Below are positions 28,781 through 38,836 of a DNA stretch of 64,000 nucleotides, piece by piece. Source of the DNA: a bacterium (GTDB lineage Bacteria; Vulcanimicrobiota; Vulcanimicrobiia; Vulcanimicrobiales; Vulcanimicrobiaceae); assembly GCA_021794175.1 (NCBI GenBank), contig JAJYRI010000003.1, positions 1 through 64,000 of the forward strand, in the 5' to 3' direction. The translations under genes and the position numbers were made by a program. Position 1 is the first letter of the stretch; every line of letters starts with the position of its first letter. Below the pieces are notes generated by a model. That model made no database searches, was not told the DNA's origin, and worked only from the letters and a program-made list of their open reading frames with translations.

Positions 28781-30043
28781 CTACTTGACTTCGACGATCT
28801 CGGCGCCGTCCCACGGCTCGGCACTCCGCGGCCGTACGATCGAGAGCGAACAGGCGTCGCGGAAATATGCTGCCGGCGCGTCGAGTTTACTGAGCTCGGC
28901 GACGCGGGCGAACATCTTGCCGGCGGTGAGGAACATCCCTTTCCGGAATTCGCTCATTGCCTGACTGAAGAGCGCTTTCGTCGCTTCTTTATGCTCGCGT
29001 AACTGCGGAGCATCATTGCTGTAGCACTCGTAGATCTCGACGCTCTGCGTCTTTCCCTTCGCCTTGACCGCACCGAGATGGCGCAACGGTATTCCGTGCC
29101 CCTTCGGCAGCGCATCGACCACGCCGCCGCTTACCAGAAGATCGACGCCGAAAATTTTCGTCAGCCCCTCCATCCGCGATGCGACGTTGACCGCATCGGC
29201 GATCACCGTCGTCTCCATCCGGCGCTCCTCGCCGATCGTCCCGAGAATAAGCTCCCCACGATGCAGGCCGATGCCGATGCGAATCGGCACGTAGCCCGCG
29301 CTCTTGCGCCCCGCATTATAAATGCCCACCTGTCGCAGAATAGCAACGGCGGCCTCGAGCGCATCGACGGCCTTATCGGGGAAGAGCGCCATGATCGCAT
29401 CGCCGATATACTTATCGATAAAGCCATGATAGGTACGAACGATCGGCGTCACGTTTTTGAGATAGGAGTTGAGAAACTGAAAGTTCTCCGTCGGCGTCAG
29501 CGCTTCGGAGAGCTTCGTAAAATCGCGAATATCGCTAAAAAGCACGGTCATCGTGCCGGAAACATGATCCCCGAGTTGCACGTCGGTAAGTGATTCGCGC
29601 CCCAGTAGATCGAGAAACTCGCGCGGCACGAAGCGTCGCGATGCGTCGTTGTGGATCTGCAACAGCACGGACTCGTCCTTCGTCTTCGTGGTCGAGATCC
29701 GCACGGTCGCTTCGCGTTGGCGGATACGTCCGATCATCGCCTCGAAGCGGCGCACGACGAGCAGTGGGTTGGCGGTATCGAACGGCGTGAAGAGATAATC
29801 GGAGGCGCCGCGCGCAAGACATGCTTGGAGGCGGTCGCCAACACCTATGGGGCCGGTCACGATCACCTCGGCGCGCCCGCGCCCGGCGGTGCCCGGTATC
29901 GCTGCCTTGAGCACGGCGAAGACATCGGCGCTGCGTTGCGTCACGTCGAGCAAGACGATCTCGACCTCGCGCCCCTCGATGGCGGCGATCGCCTCGGCAG
30001 GGCTCATCGAGGACGGCGCGGGCAGCGCGGCACCGCGAAGCAA
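28781..30043 (-). CDS. Class III adenylate/guanylate cyclase with N-terminal receiver-like region
   Basis: TVLFSDIRDFTKLSEALTPTENFQFLNSYLKNVTPIVRTYHGFIDKYIGDAIMALFP; IRIGIGLHRGELILGTIG; start uncertain. Confidence 0.85.
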   Translation of the reverse strand: MLRGAALPAPSSMSPAEAIAAIEGREVEIVLLDVTQRSADVFAVLKAAIPGTAGRGRAEVIVTGPIGVGDRLQACLARGASDYLFTPFDTANPLLVVRRFEAMIGRIRQREATVRISTTKTKDESVLLQIHNDASRRFVPREFLDLLGRESLTDVQLGDHVSGTMTVLFSDIRDFTKLSEALTPTENFQFLNSYLKNVTPIVRTYHGFIDKYIGDAIMALFPDKAVDALEAAVAILRQVGIYNAGRKSAGYVPIRIGIGLHRGELILGTIGEERRMETTVIADAVNVASRMEGLTKIFGVDLLVSGGVVDALPKGHGIPLRHLGAVKAKGKTQSVEIYECYSNDAPQLREHKEATKALFSQAMSEFRKGMFLTAGKMFARVAELSKLDAPAAYFRDACSLSIVRPRSAEPWDGAEIVEVK

Positions 30044-30123
30044 GGCACTGAGGGCAGTGCGGTCGTCATCGGTGCCACCGACCTGAACGATGGGATGCTC
30101 CGGCAGCCAGGGCCTCCAATCTT

Positions 30124-31767
30124 ATGCTGGGGTTGATTCTACGCAAGGCGAATGAACGAGATTCGCCCCCGCAGAACTTCGCCATTGTGGAGGAAAACCT
30201 GCAAAAGCGCTCTCGAGCCCTGGCGACCACATGGCCCCTCGCGGCTTTCCTGGTCGTCGTGCTCCTCGGCTTGCCCCTCGCGCTCTTCTTCGATCTGCGC
30301 GCGATCTCGGCCGGATTTCTCCAGGCCCAGTCGCGGGCGCTCGACCGGGTCGTGAGCTCGATCCGCGACTATTACGCCGATACCATCGTCGCGAGCGTGC
30401 AACGGAACCCGCACAACGTCGTCGTGACGGCGCACTTCGAGGGGCACCCGGGCGCAATTCCCATCCCCGCTACTTTTTCGCTCGCGCTCGGCGGCGTGAT
30501 CTCGCGCGACCAGCGCGACGTCCGGTATCGCTTCCTCTCGAACTTGCCGTTTAAGGGGCGCGCGCCCCATCACCTCGACCACTTCGAACGCGCCGCCCTA
30601 CGCGCGTTCGCAACGCACCCGGCGATGACGATGAGCAGCAGCACGTGGCACGGCCTTACTACCGAGGTGCGCTACGCAACGCCGATCGTCATGGCCGCAT
30701 CGTGCGTCGCCTGCCACAATGCCGACCCCAATAGCCCCAAACGCGATTGGAAGGTCGGCGAGGTCGGCGGGCTCCAGGAACTCATCCTCAGCGAACCCTT
30801 GGCGATGAATCTCTACTCCTTTAAGTATTTGCTGCTCTACATTCTCATCGCCTTAGCCCTCGGCACCATCATCTATCGACAGCAGCGCAAACAATCGGCA
30901 ATCATCGATTCTGCGAATGCCGAACTCTCTCAAGCGAACGATGCACTCGTGGGCCTCTCCTCGAATATCTCGCGCTACATCTCGCCGCAGATCTATGAGA
31001 GCATTTTCAGCGGTAGAACCGGAACCGAGTTGCACACGCAACGCAAAAAGCTCACCATCTTCTTCTCGGATATTAAAGATTTCACCGCTACCAGCGAACG
31101 CCTCGCCCCCGAAGAGCTCACGGCCTTGCTCAACGAGTATTTCGACGAAATGTCGGCGATCGCGCTGCAATTCGGCGGAACGATCGATAAATTCGTCGGC
31201 GATGCGATGCTGGTCTTCTTCGGCGACCCCGAAAGCATGGGCGTCGTCGACGATGCCGCTGCCTGCGTGCGAATGGCGATCGCGATGCAAGCGCGGCTCG
31301 CCGAATTAAGCGCGCGTTGGCGCAATCGCGGCATCGAACGGCCGTTCCGGGCGCGGATGGGTATCAACACCGGCTTCGTCAACGTCGGCAATTTCGGCAG
31401 CTCCGTGCGGATGGATTACACGATTATCGGCGCCGAGGTGAACCTCGCGGCGCGCTTGGAGGCGGTCGCCGAGCCGGGGAGCATCGTGTTGAGCTACGAG
31501 ACCTACGCGCTCGTGCGCGAGCTCGTTGCGGCGCATCCGCTCGCACCGATCTCCGTGAAGGGGATTCCGCGCGAAATCGTACCGTACGTGCTCGACGGGC
31601 TACGCGACGAAGCGAGCGTTCTTCGCCGCATCTTCAGCGAACACGCCGAAGGGATCGACCTTTACATCGATATCGATGCGCTCGATGCCGCCGCCCGGAA
31701 TCGCGCACGCGCCCTCCTGCTCGAAGCGGCGAACAGCATCGAGCCACCGGACGACGCCGCGCGTTAG
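30124..31767 (+). CDS. Membrane class III adenylate/guanylate cyclase with DUF3365/Tll0287-like heme sensor
   Basis: ATPIVMAASCVACHNADPNSPKRDWKVGEVGG (CxxCH) between TMs; LTIFFSDIKDFTATSERLAPEELTALLNEYFDEMSAIALQFGGTIDKFVGDAMLVFFGDP. Confidence 0.88.
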   Translation: MLGLILRKANERDSPPQNFAIVEENLQKRSRALATTWPLAAFLVVVLLGLPLALFFDLRAISAGFLQAQSRALDRVVSSIRDYYADTIVASVQRNPHNVVVTAHFEGHPGAIPIPATFSLALGGVISRDQRDVRYRFLSNLPFKGRAPHHLDHFERAALRAFATHPAMTMSSSTWHGLTTEVRYATPIVMAASCVACHNADPNSPKRDWKVGEVGGLQELILSEPLAMNLYSFKYLLLYILIALALGTIIYRQQRKQSAIIDSANAELSQANDALVGLSSNISRYISPQIYESIFSGRTGTELHTQRKKLTIFFSDIKDFTATSERLAPEELTALLNEYFDEMSAIALQFGGTIDKFVGDAMLVFFGDPESMGVVDDAAACVRMAIAMQARLAELSARWRNRGIERPFRARMGINTGFVNVGNFGSSVRMDYTIIGAEVNLAARLEAVAEPGSIVLSYETYALVRELVAAHPLAPISVKGIPREIVPYVLDGLRDEASVLRRIFSEHAEGIDLYIDIDALDAAARNRARALLLEAANSIEPPDDAAR

Positions 31768-31797
31768 CGCGCGCCGATACATCCGGCGTGCCGTCTC

Positions 31798-32454
31798 GTG
31801 CGTTTTTCCGAGTATGAAGCTCTCTCGACGCGCTCGCAGCGCTGCATTCTCGCTCCTTCTCCTCGCCGGCTCCCTCGCAGCGCACCACATCGGGCGGTTT
31901 CTCCGCCGACGACGGAGCGCATCGTCCTCGCCGGCGGCTGCTTTTGGGGCATGCAGGCGGTCTTCCAACGCCTCATCGGGGTGGAACGCACCGTCGTCGG
32001 CTATGCCGGCGGCTCGGCGCACACCGCGCACTACGAGATCGTCAGCACGGGGTTGACGCGGCAGGCCGAATCGGTCGAGATCTGGTTCGACCCGAAAATC
32101 ATCTCGTTACAGCAGCTCTTTGCCGTCTATTTTACGGTCGCACAGAACCCGACCGAACTCGATTACCAAGGCCCCGATCGCGGGCCGCAATATCGCTCGG
32201 AGATCTTTTATACGACGGCGCAGCAGCGAACCGTCGCGCTAGCAACGATCGCCGCGCTGACGAAAGCGCATCGCTTCAACGCCCCGATCGTCACCGTCGT
32301 TGCTCCGCTGCGCGCGTTCTATCGAGCCGAGGCGTACCATCAGAACTTCGAGCTCCGCCACCCGAACGATCCCTATATCGTGGAGGTCGATCTCCCGAAA
32401 TTACGCGCTCTGCGCGCGCGCTTCCCGAATCTCGTCACGCACGCTCACCGCTGA
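31798..32454 (+). CDS. msrA: Peptide-methionine (S)-S-oxide reductase MsrA
   Basis: IVLAGGCFWGMQAVFQRLIGVERTVVGYAGG, RGPQYRSEIFYTTAQQ, YHQNFELRHPNDPYI; 5' end possibly frameshifted. Confidence 0.88.
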   Translation: MRFSEYEALSTRSQRCILAPSPRRLPRSAPHRAVSPPTTERIVLAGGCFWGMQAVFQRLIGVERTVVGYAGGSAHTAHYEIVSTGLTRQAESVEIWFDPKIISLQQLFAVYFTVAQNPTELDYQGPDRGPQYRSEIFYTTAQQRTVALATIAALTKAHRFNAPIVTVVAPLRAFYRAEAYHQNFELRHPNDPYIVEVDLPKLRALRARFPNLVTHAHR

Positions 32455-33353
32455 TCGCCGGTGAGCGGCGCCTCGTCGAGATGGCTACCGTAGTCGCTAG
32501 CATTGAAGTACCAAGACGGAAGGCTCTTCGGGAAGCGTATTTTCTTAAAGTAGTAGGTGACGTGCTTACCGTCATCTTCGTATCCGCCGCCGACGCGCCC
32601 CTCGATGTGGGTGATGACGGGGTAGCCGTCGACGCGCCCCATCGTACAGGTAAAGAGGACCGGGTAGATCTTCGTTGCACCGTCGCCGGTGACGAAGAGC
32701 CGGTCGGTCGCGGTGAATTTCTCGATCTCCAATGTCCGCGCATCGACCCAGAGTTCGCGTAGACGATTGCGCATCGGCGTGCGGCGCGGCTTGACGCGAA
32801 CGTCGAGCAGCGGGCCGTCGCGGGTCACATCGACGATCTCATAGTCGGGATCGTAGAGCGCCTTGACCACGATAATCGTCGGCAGCGGCGTATATGCAGG
32901 CTCCGGCGTCGGTTTGAAGCTCTTCGGGCGCGGGGTCGCCGGAGCGCGTTGAAAAATATCGGCGGTCGGCGGACCCGGATCGTAATCTTCGTTGAAGGCG
33001 GCGCGTTCGAAACGCATGCGCCCGATCGCGCCGAGATGGTAGAGCTTGCGCTTCAAGCACGCACGGTCGGCGTTGCGGCACCAGTAATCGACCTGATAGG
33101 TGTTGTCGTAATCGGGGTAGCCGTAGTCGGTCATCTGCTTGCGGAAGAGCTCGTAGGTCTCGTAGGGCGGCGGCGGCCGATGCGAGCGAAAGACGCTACG
33201 AATTTTCGCGAAGAGCACGACGTAATTGCCGATCGGCGGATAGCTCGCCGTCGCCGCCGGTGCAGCTGCAACGGCGCGCGGAGCCTGCCCGGCGAGAGCC
33301 CCAAGCAGCAGGGTAGCGAGGATACCGATGAGGAGAGCGATGCGCGCCTTCAT
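32445..33353 (-). CDS. Hypothetical exported protein
   Basis: Signal peptide MKARIALLIGILATLLLGALAGQAPRAVA; no family recognised. Confidence 0.5.
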   Translation of the reverse strand: MKARIALLIGILATLLLGALAGQAPRAVAAAPAATASYPPIGNYVVLFAKIRSVFRSHRPPPPYETYELFRKQMTDYGYPDYDNTYQVDYWCRNADRACLKRKLYHLGAIGRMRFERAAFNEDYDPGPPTADIFQRAPATPRPKSFKPTPEPAYTPLPTIIVVKALYDPDYEIVDVTRDGPLLDVRVKPRRTPMRNRLRELWVDARTLEIEKFTATDRLFVTGDGATKIYPVLFTCTMGRVDGYPVITHIEGRVGGGYEDDGKHVTYYFKKIRFPKSLPSWYFNASDYGSHLDEAPLTGDQR

Positions 33354-33395
33354 GCTGGTGGGAACGTATCGCTCTCCTCGATCGTCACGCGGCAA

Positions 33396-33845
33396 TTACA
33401 GATCGTTCCGTAATATGTAGGCGACCGGCAGCGCGAAGAAGACGACGTGTGCGATAAGGTTGGTTACCAGCGCCATCCCGGTCGGGAATGCGGGCTCGAG
33501 GTGCTTGCCTAACAGCAGCACTTGCATGCCGAGCATCACGACGACGCCGAAGATCACGGCGTTCCCCCACCACGGGAGCTTCGGGAAGAGGCGCTGGAAA
33601 ACGACGACGTAGACCGCCGCCCAAATAATCGAGATAATCAGATGCAGCAGGATGCCGAGCGCGATGTACCCAGACGACGAAAAGGCCACCGGCCCGACCA
33701 AACCCGAGGCGATGAACATATAGATTCCCGGGAATGGCGCCACATGCACGAGGATGAGAAAGAGATCGACGATGATGCCGCCGACGATGCCGGCGCCGAT
33801 AATGCGCCCGACTCCGTGCGGACGCTTCGCGAGGGTTTCAGCCAC
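33396..33845 (-). CDS. Small polytopic membrane protein, unknown function
   Basis: GTG start; MAETLAKRPHGVGRIIGAGIVGGIIVDLFLILVHVAPFPGIYMFIASG..., about 4 TM segments. Confidence 0.55.
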   Translation of the reverse strand: MAETLAKRPHGVGRIIGAGIVGGIIVDLFLILVHVAPFPGIYMFIASGLVGPVAFSSSGYIALGILLHLIISIIWAAVYVVVFQRLFPKLPWWGNAVIFGVVVMLGMQVLLLGKHLEPAFPTGMALVTNLIAHVVFFALPVAYILRNDL

Positions 33846-33936
33846 GATCGTTCCTCCAATAGTGCGATAAAAATTGCATCGAGAGATCTCGCCGGCGGCG
33901 AACGGGTGCTGAGGCTCGAGCGCGAAGTGGGGCCTT

Positions 33937-34875
33937 ATGCCACGTCGTTCGCATCGCCGCCCCCGTATTACCCTCGTCCGTGCACTGGTCGCAGCTCTCG
34001 CACTCATCGTTGGAGTCTTGTTCGTGCGCTCCTTCCTCGTGCAGCGCCGCCCCGAGCGCATCGCCGTGCGACCGCAACCCACGGTCGCGCGAACGGCTCC
34101 CCCGACCGCCGCCCCGACGGCAACGCCGAAGCCCACGGCGAGCCCGCACCGCAGCCCCGCGGTCGCGCCGACGAGTTCCATCGCCCCGAGCGCCCGGGCC
34201 CGGCTCGCGCTGATCGTCGACGACTGCGGCCAATGGCTCCATATCGAGGAAGGGTATATCGCCCTGCCGATTCCGCTGACGCTCGCGATCCTGCCGCAGG
34301 TCCGCTACAGCACGCGCATCGCCGACGAAGCGCACGCCGCCGGTAAGGGCGTCATGCTCCACCTACCGATGCAACCGATCGCTGCGCTCGATCCGGGTCC
34401 GGGGAAAATTATGGTCTCGATGAACGACGAAACGATCGAGGCGCAGACCGCACGCGATATCGACGCAATACCCTACGCCGAGGGGGCGAATAACCACGAG
34501 GGAAGCCGCGCCACCTCCGACCCGCGCGTAATGGCGGCGGTGATGCGGGTCTTCAAACGACGCGGACTCTTCTTCATCGATTCGCGTACGATCGCCACAA
34601 CGGTCGCGCAACGCACCGCGCAGGAGTACGGCGTACCGAACGCCGCGCGCGACGTCTTTCTCGACGATCGCAACACCGTTCCGGCGGTCGAAGCGCAACT
34701 GCGCCTCGCGGCGAAAATCGCGTTGAAACGCGGAAGTGCGATCGCTATCGGCCATCCGCGCCCGGCGACGCTCGCGGCGGTACGCGCACTCTATCCCGAA
34801 CTCGAGCGCGAGGGCATCACCTTCGTCCTCGCGCGCTCGCTCGTCGCTATCGACGGAAAGGCACCAAGGCAATAA
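33937..34875 (+). CDS. Divergent polysaccharide deacetylase family protein
   Basis: ARLALIVDDCGQWLHIEEGYIALPIPLTLAILPQVRYSTRIADEAHAAGKGVMLHLPMQP; SAIAIGHPRPATLAAVRALYPELEREGITFV. Confidence 0.85.
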   Translation: MPRRSHRRPRITLVRALVAALALIVGVLFVRSFLVQRRPERIAVRPQPTVARTAPPTAAPTATPKPTASPHRSPAVAPTSSIAPSARARLALIVDDCGQWLHIEEGYIALPIPLTLAILPQVRYSTRIADEAHAAGKGVMLHLPMQPIAALDPGPGKIMVSMNDETIEAQTARDIDAIPYAEGANNHEGSRATSDPRVMAAVMRVFKRRGLFFIDSRTIATTVAQRTAQEYGVPNAARDVFLDDRNTVPAVEAQLRLAAKIALKRGSAIAIGHPRPATLAAVRALYPELEREGITFVLARSLVAIDGKAPRQ

Positions 34876-34880
34876 CGGAG

Positions 34881-35738
34881 ATGAAAACGATCGCTTTCTA
34901 TGGAGCGGGACTGCTCGGCTCGAACTTCGTGCGCGCGTTTCGCCGCCGCGAGTACGCCGTGCGCCTCTGGAACCGGACGGCAGCGCACGCGCAACCACTC
35001 GCGGAGATCGGCGTGCATATCGCGGCGACGCCCGAGGAGGCGGCGCTCGGCGCCGACTATATCCATCTCTGCCTCAGCGACGATACCGCCGTCGAAGGCG
35101 TGCTCGAACGCCTTCTACCGACGCTCGATCCTGCCACGCCGATCTGCGATCACACGACCTGTCTGCCACAGCGCGTGGCGGCGCGCACCGCAGATCTCCG
35201 GGCGAAGGGTTTCCAGTATCTCCACGCACCGGTCTTCATGGGGCCGCCGAACGCCCTCGACGGCACGGGCTCGATGCTCGTCAGCGGCGATCGTGCCGAG
35301 ATCGCACGGGTTCGCGAACATCTCGCCGCAATGACCGGAACGCTACGCGATCTCGGCGAGCGCACCGAAGCCGCCGCGATCTATAAATTGCTCGGCAACG
35401 CCATGATTCTCGCGGTCATCGGCGGGATCGCCGACGTGCTGCAGATCGGCGCGGCGCAAGGGCTTACCGGCCCCGAGAGCTTCAAAATCTTCGACTTTTA
35501 CGATCCCAAAGGGCAGATCGAGGGGCGCGGCCGGCGGATGGCAGCCGGCGACGAGGGCACTACCTGGTCGGTCGAGATGGCGCTCAAAGATGCTCGGCTC
35601 ATGCAAGGCGCCGCGTACGAACGCGCGCTGCCGGTCATCGACGCCGTTGCCGCGCAGCTCGCCGAGCTCGCCGCTACCGGGGCGGCGAAGGCCGATCTCG
35701 CGGCGCTCGCGCGTTCGGCGGTGCGCTCGGTGCGATAG
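34881..35738 (+). CDS. NAD(P)-dependent oxidoreductase, 3-hydroxyisobutyrate dehydrogenase-like
   Basis: KTIAFYGAGLLGSNFVRAFRRREYAVRLWNRT; DHTTCLPQRVAARTADLRAKGFQYLHAPVFMGPPNALDGTGSMLVSGD. Confidence 0.85.
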   Translation: MKTIAFYGAGLLGSNFVRAFRRREYAVRLWNRTAAHAQPLAEIGVHIAATPEEAALGADYIHLCLSDDTAVEGVLERLLPTLDPATPICDHTTCLPQRVAARTADLRAKGFQYLHAPVFMGPPNALDGTGSMLVSGDRAEIARVREHLAAMTGTLRDLGERTEAAAIYKLLGNAMILAVIGGIADVLQIGAAQGLTGPESFKIFDFYDPKGQIEGRGRRMAAGDEGTTWSVEMALKDARLMQGAAYERALPVIDAVAAQLAELAATGAAKADLAALARSAVRSVR

Positions 35739-36183
35739 CCGGCAACGGCGTCCGGCGCGGTAACGGCACGCCGTTCCAGTGCGGCCGCGGCGTCGGCGGG
35801 ACCCGGGGCGCGAAGACCGCGCGCGGCATGGGGTTGGGCTGTCGCGGCAAACGACGGTGCAGGGTCGGCTCGGGCGTGCGCACCTCTACCGTGCGTGTCG
35901 GCGCGGCATACTCCACCTCGTCGCCGAGGGGGCGCAGCGTCGCGGCGAGGGGCAGGTAGAGCTCGGCGAGCGTCCGATCCGCCGAATGCGGCACCCGCAC
36001 GACCACGCATCGGCCGCTCCGATAGATATAGAGGCGATCCCCGACGCGCAGGATGCGGTCGACGAAGGCCGCGACGACCGGCCACGCAGGCGCGTAGAGG
36101 TGTCCGCGGCGCAGCAGCACGGGGCGGTAGGAGCCGATCGGCGATCCATCGCGTAGGAGGCGGGGCGGTGGGAGAAACGGCAC
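35674..36183 (-). CDS. Hypothetical protein, possibly copper amine oxidase N-terminal-like stalk domain
   Basis: GSYRPVLLRRGHLYAPAWPVVAAFVDRILRVGDRLYIYRSGRCVVVRV; proline/arginine-rich tail. Confidence 0.35.
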   Translation of the reverse strand: MPFLPPPRLLRDGSPIGSYRPVLLRRGHLYAPAWPVVAAFVDRILRVGDRLYIYRSGRCVVVRVPHSADRTLAELYLPLAATLRPLGDEVEYAAPTRTVEVRTPEPTLHRRLPRQPNPMPRAVFAPRVPPTPRPHWNGVPLPRRTPLPAIAPSAPPNARAPRDRPSPPR

Positions 36184-36206
36184 GGTACGGCGATATACCG
36201 CACGCG

Positions 36207-37013
36207 ATGGCGCGAATCTTTGCGATCTTTCGAAATGCCGGCGCGCGTTTCTCTTCCGAGGGGTGCGCGTTCGCCGCCCAGGCGGTCGCTTTCAATGCGC
36301 TGTTCTCACTCTTTCCGCTCGTCGTGCTCGCGATCGGCGGCGTCTCGCTCTTTATCCATCATGGCCGCGAGCGGGTGCTCGCTTTCTTCGACGAGCTCGC
36401 GCCGACGTTGCACCACGTCGTTGCGGCGAACCTCAGCGCCTATTATTACGGTCGCGGCATTACGAGCATCATCGCCTTGGTCGTGCTGATATGGTCGGCG
36501 AAAAATCTCTTCATGTCGCTGGCATTCGCGCTCGACCGAACGATGAGAATCGAAGAACGGCGCCCGTTGGTCGCGCATATCGCCGTCGCCGTCGTCGCGT
36601 TGCCGATTCTCGGCTTGGCGTTACTGGTCGCGCTCGTTCTTCCGGTGATTTTCTCGGTAGCGTTTGCACTAGCACAGATACCCGATCGGCGCGATCTTCT
36701 CCATCTCGCTGCCTATGCGATATCGCTCGCGCTCGTTTTCGCCGCATCGCTCTTTCTCTATCGCTTGCTCCCCAATCGCGATATCCCGTGGGGAACGGCG
36801 TTGCCGGGCGCGCTCCTCTGCGCGGCGCTCTGGCCGCTGGTGCAATATCTGTTTACGCTGTACACCCTGCACATCAACTACACGGCGATCTACGGCGCCC
36901 TTACCGCGCCGATCGTGTTGCTGCTCTGGTTTTATTTAATCGGTTCGATCTTTCTTTTCGGCGGTGCGCTCAATGCCGCCGTCGAAGAGCGTCGTATGGA
37001 GAGATCTTCGTGA
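36207..37013 (+). CDS. YihY/BrkB family membrane protein
   Basis: FAAQAVAFNALFSLFPLVVLAIGG; LYRLLPNRDIPWGTALPGALLCAALWPLVQYLFTLYTLHINYTAIYGALTAPIVLLLWFYLIGSIFLFGGALNA. Confidence 0.92.
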   Translation: MARIFAIFRNAGARFSSEGCAFAAQAVAFNALFSLFPLVVLAIGGVSLFIHHGRERVLAFFDELAPTLHHVVAANLSAYYYGRGITSIIALVVLIWSAKNLFMSLAFALDRTMRIEERRPLVAHIAVAVVALPILGLALLVALVLPVIFSVAFALAQIPDRRDLLHLAAYAISLALVFAASLFLYRLLPNRDIPWGTALPGALLCAALWPLVQYLFTLYTLHINYTAIYGALTAPIVLLLWFYLIGSIFLFGGALNAAVEERRMERSS

Positions 37014-37696
37014 AACTGGTATTTATCCACGGTGCCGCATGTACGCCCGCGGTCTTCGACCGCCAACGCGCCGCCTTTCCCGACGCGGTCGCGCTCGCAC
37101 TTCCCGGTCACGGCGTTCCCGGAACGGCATCGGATATCGCGGGATTTGCCGACGCCGTCGAAGGGCAGATCGCGGAGGAAGGATGGGACGAAGTCGTTCT
37201 CTGCGGCAGTTCGATGGGCGGAGCGATCGCGATGGAGATTGCGATTCGCGCGCGCGTACCGCTCGCCGGGCTGGTGACGATCGGCAGCGGCGCAAAATTA
37301 CGCGTCGCCCCGGCGATTATCGAGAGTCTGCGCCGCGACGACCCGGCGGTCTTGGCGACACTCGCCGACGCCATGTTCGCAGCACCGAACGATCGGAGCC
37401 GTGCGCTGATGCTCGAACAGTTCCTCGCGATCTCTCCCGAGCAGCGGCTCGCCGATTTCCTCGCCTGCGATGCCTTTGACGCGCGCGAGCGGGTCGCCGA
37501 GATCGCGGTTCCGACCCTGCTGCTCGTCGGCGAGCGCGATATCATGACCCCGCCCGATCGTTCGGCGTTTCTCGGCGACCGGATTGTCGGCGCGCGCGTC
37601 GAAGTATTGCCGGGACTCGGACATCTTGCGATGCTCGAAGGACCCGAGGCGACGAACCTTCAGCTCGCCGGCTTCGTTGATTCCCTAAACGGCTAA
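37010..37696 (+). CDS. Alpha/beta hydrolase
   Basis: GTG start overlapping previous stop; LVFIHGAACTPAVFDRQRAAFP, GSSMGGAIAMEIAIRA, LPGLGHLAMLEGPE. Confidence 0.88.
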   Translation: MKLVFIHGAACTPAVFDRQRAAFPDAVALALPGHGVPGTASDIAGFADAVEGQIAEEGWDEVVLCGSSMGGAIAMEIAIRARVPLAGLVTIGSGAKLRVAPAIIESLRRDDPAVLATLADAMFAAPNDRSRALMLEQFLAISPEQRLADFLACDAFDARERVAEIAVPTLLLVGERDIMTPPDRSAFLGDRIVGARVEVLPGLGHLAMLEGPEATNLQLAGFVDSLNG

Positions 37697-37733
37697 CCGC
37701 CGTACGTCTCCGAAAACCCCGAAAGGACCGTCC

Positions 37734-38816
37734 GTGCGACGACTCTTCCTCGCGATGCTCGCCCTCTGTGCCCTGCCGGCGCTCGCCGCGCCTCATGCCG
37801 TCGCCGCGAGCGCGGCAGCGAGCCCAAGCCCAAGCCCGGCAGCGAAGCTTTCCCCGAAAGGCGCACCGCCTGCCAAGGCCGCCCCGGCGCCGAAGGGGAC
37901 GCCGCTCCCCAGCGGGCCGAAGGTGATCGTCTATCCCTTCACCGCCACCTCCGACGGCTTGCCGAAAAGCGCCGGCGCGACCGTCGCGACGATCTTCGTC
38001 CATGCCTTCGAGGCCAGCGGTGGTCTCAACGTTCTGCCGACACCGCCGCCGACCGCTTCCAAACTCTACCCGGCGACTGCCGCTCGGCTCGGAGCGGGTT
38101 ACTACGTCGCGGGTTACCTCACGCCGATCGGACAAGGTGTCTCGGTCCTCGAGCAGGTCGTCAGCGTCACCAACGGCGTTATTATCTATTCGAAGACCGC
38201 ACAGGTTTTCTCGGTGAGCGATGCGGGCGCGCTCGCGCTCGACGCGCGCAGCGCGATTCTCGCCGATGCCGGCGTAGGACGCGACTATCAACCGAGTTCT
38301 TCCTCCGAAACCCCCGCGCCGACGGCGACCGGGCCGGCAGGTCAGGCGGCTTCGATTAAGATCTCCGGCATCTCCGGCGTCCTCGGCCATCTCTTCGGCA
38401 AGCGCCCGACGGTTGCGATCGCATCGCCGACGCCCGCGCCGAAGCCGTCGCGGCGCGCGCTCGTTGTCCGCGTCGCCGGCAACCTTCCCGGCGGCATGCT
38501 CACAACCTCAACGGATATTCTCGCGGCAGACCTGCGCAAACACTTCCACACGACGATCGTCACCGCACCGGCGGGGCCGATCGCCGCGGAGGCGAACGCG
38601 ATCTGCGGCACCGATCGCGACGCAACGATTCTCACCGGAACGCTCGTGATGATTCCGGGGCATTTCATGCATCACGGAAGCACCCGATTCGAGCTGAAAG
38701 CCTATGCCTGTTTCGGAGCGCTGCTCTATCACCGTCATGCAAACGCAGGCGATACGCCGACGGCGATTCGCAATGCCGTCGATGACTACGTCGAGCTCCA
38801 CCCCGACAATCGCTAA
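37734..38816 (+). CDS. Hypothetical exported protein with low-complexity Ala/Ser/Pro linker
   Basis: Signal peptide RRLFLAMLALCALPALAAPHAVAASAAASPSPSPA. Confidence 0.5.
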   Translation: MRRLFLAMLALCALPALAAPHAVAASAAASPSPSPAAKLSPKGAPPAKAAPAPKGTPLPSGPKVIVYPFTATSDGLPKSAGATVATIFVHAFEASGGLNVLPTPPPTASKLYPATAARLGAGYYVAGYLTPIGQGVSVLEQVVSVTNGVIIYSKTAQVFSVSDAGALALDARSAILADAGVGRDYQPSSSSETPAPTATGPAGQAASIKISGISGVLGHLFGKRPTVAIASPTPAPKPSRRALVVRVAGNLPGGMLTTSTDILAADLRKHFHTTIVTAPAGPIAAEANAICGTDRDATILTGTLVMIPGHFMHHGSTRFELKAYACFGALLYHRHANAGDTPTAIRNAVDDYVELHPDNR

Positions 38817-38836
38817 TGCGCGCGCGGAGAAATCGT

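Noticed and set aside
36263-37696. 477-aa ORF read as one protein
   Set aside because: Its first half is out of frame with the real YihY-family protein; only the 37010-37696 hydrolase portion is credible
37810-37850. Short AGCCCAAGCCC repeats
   Set aside because: They encode a Ser-Pro linker in an exported protein; ordinary low complexity
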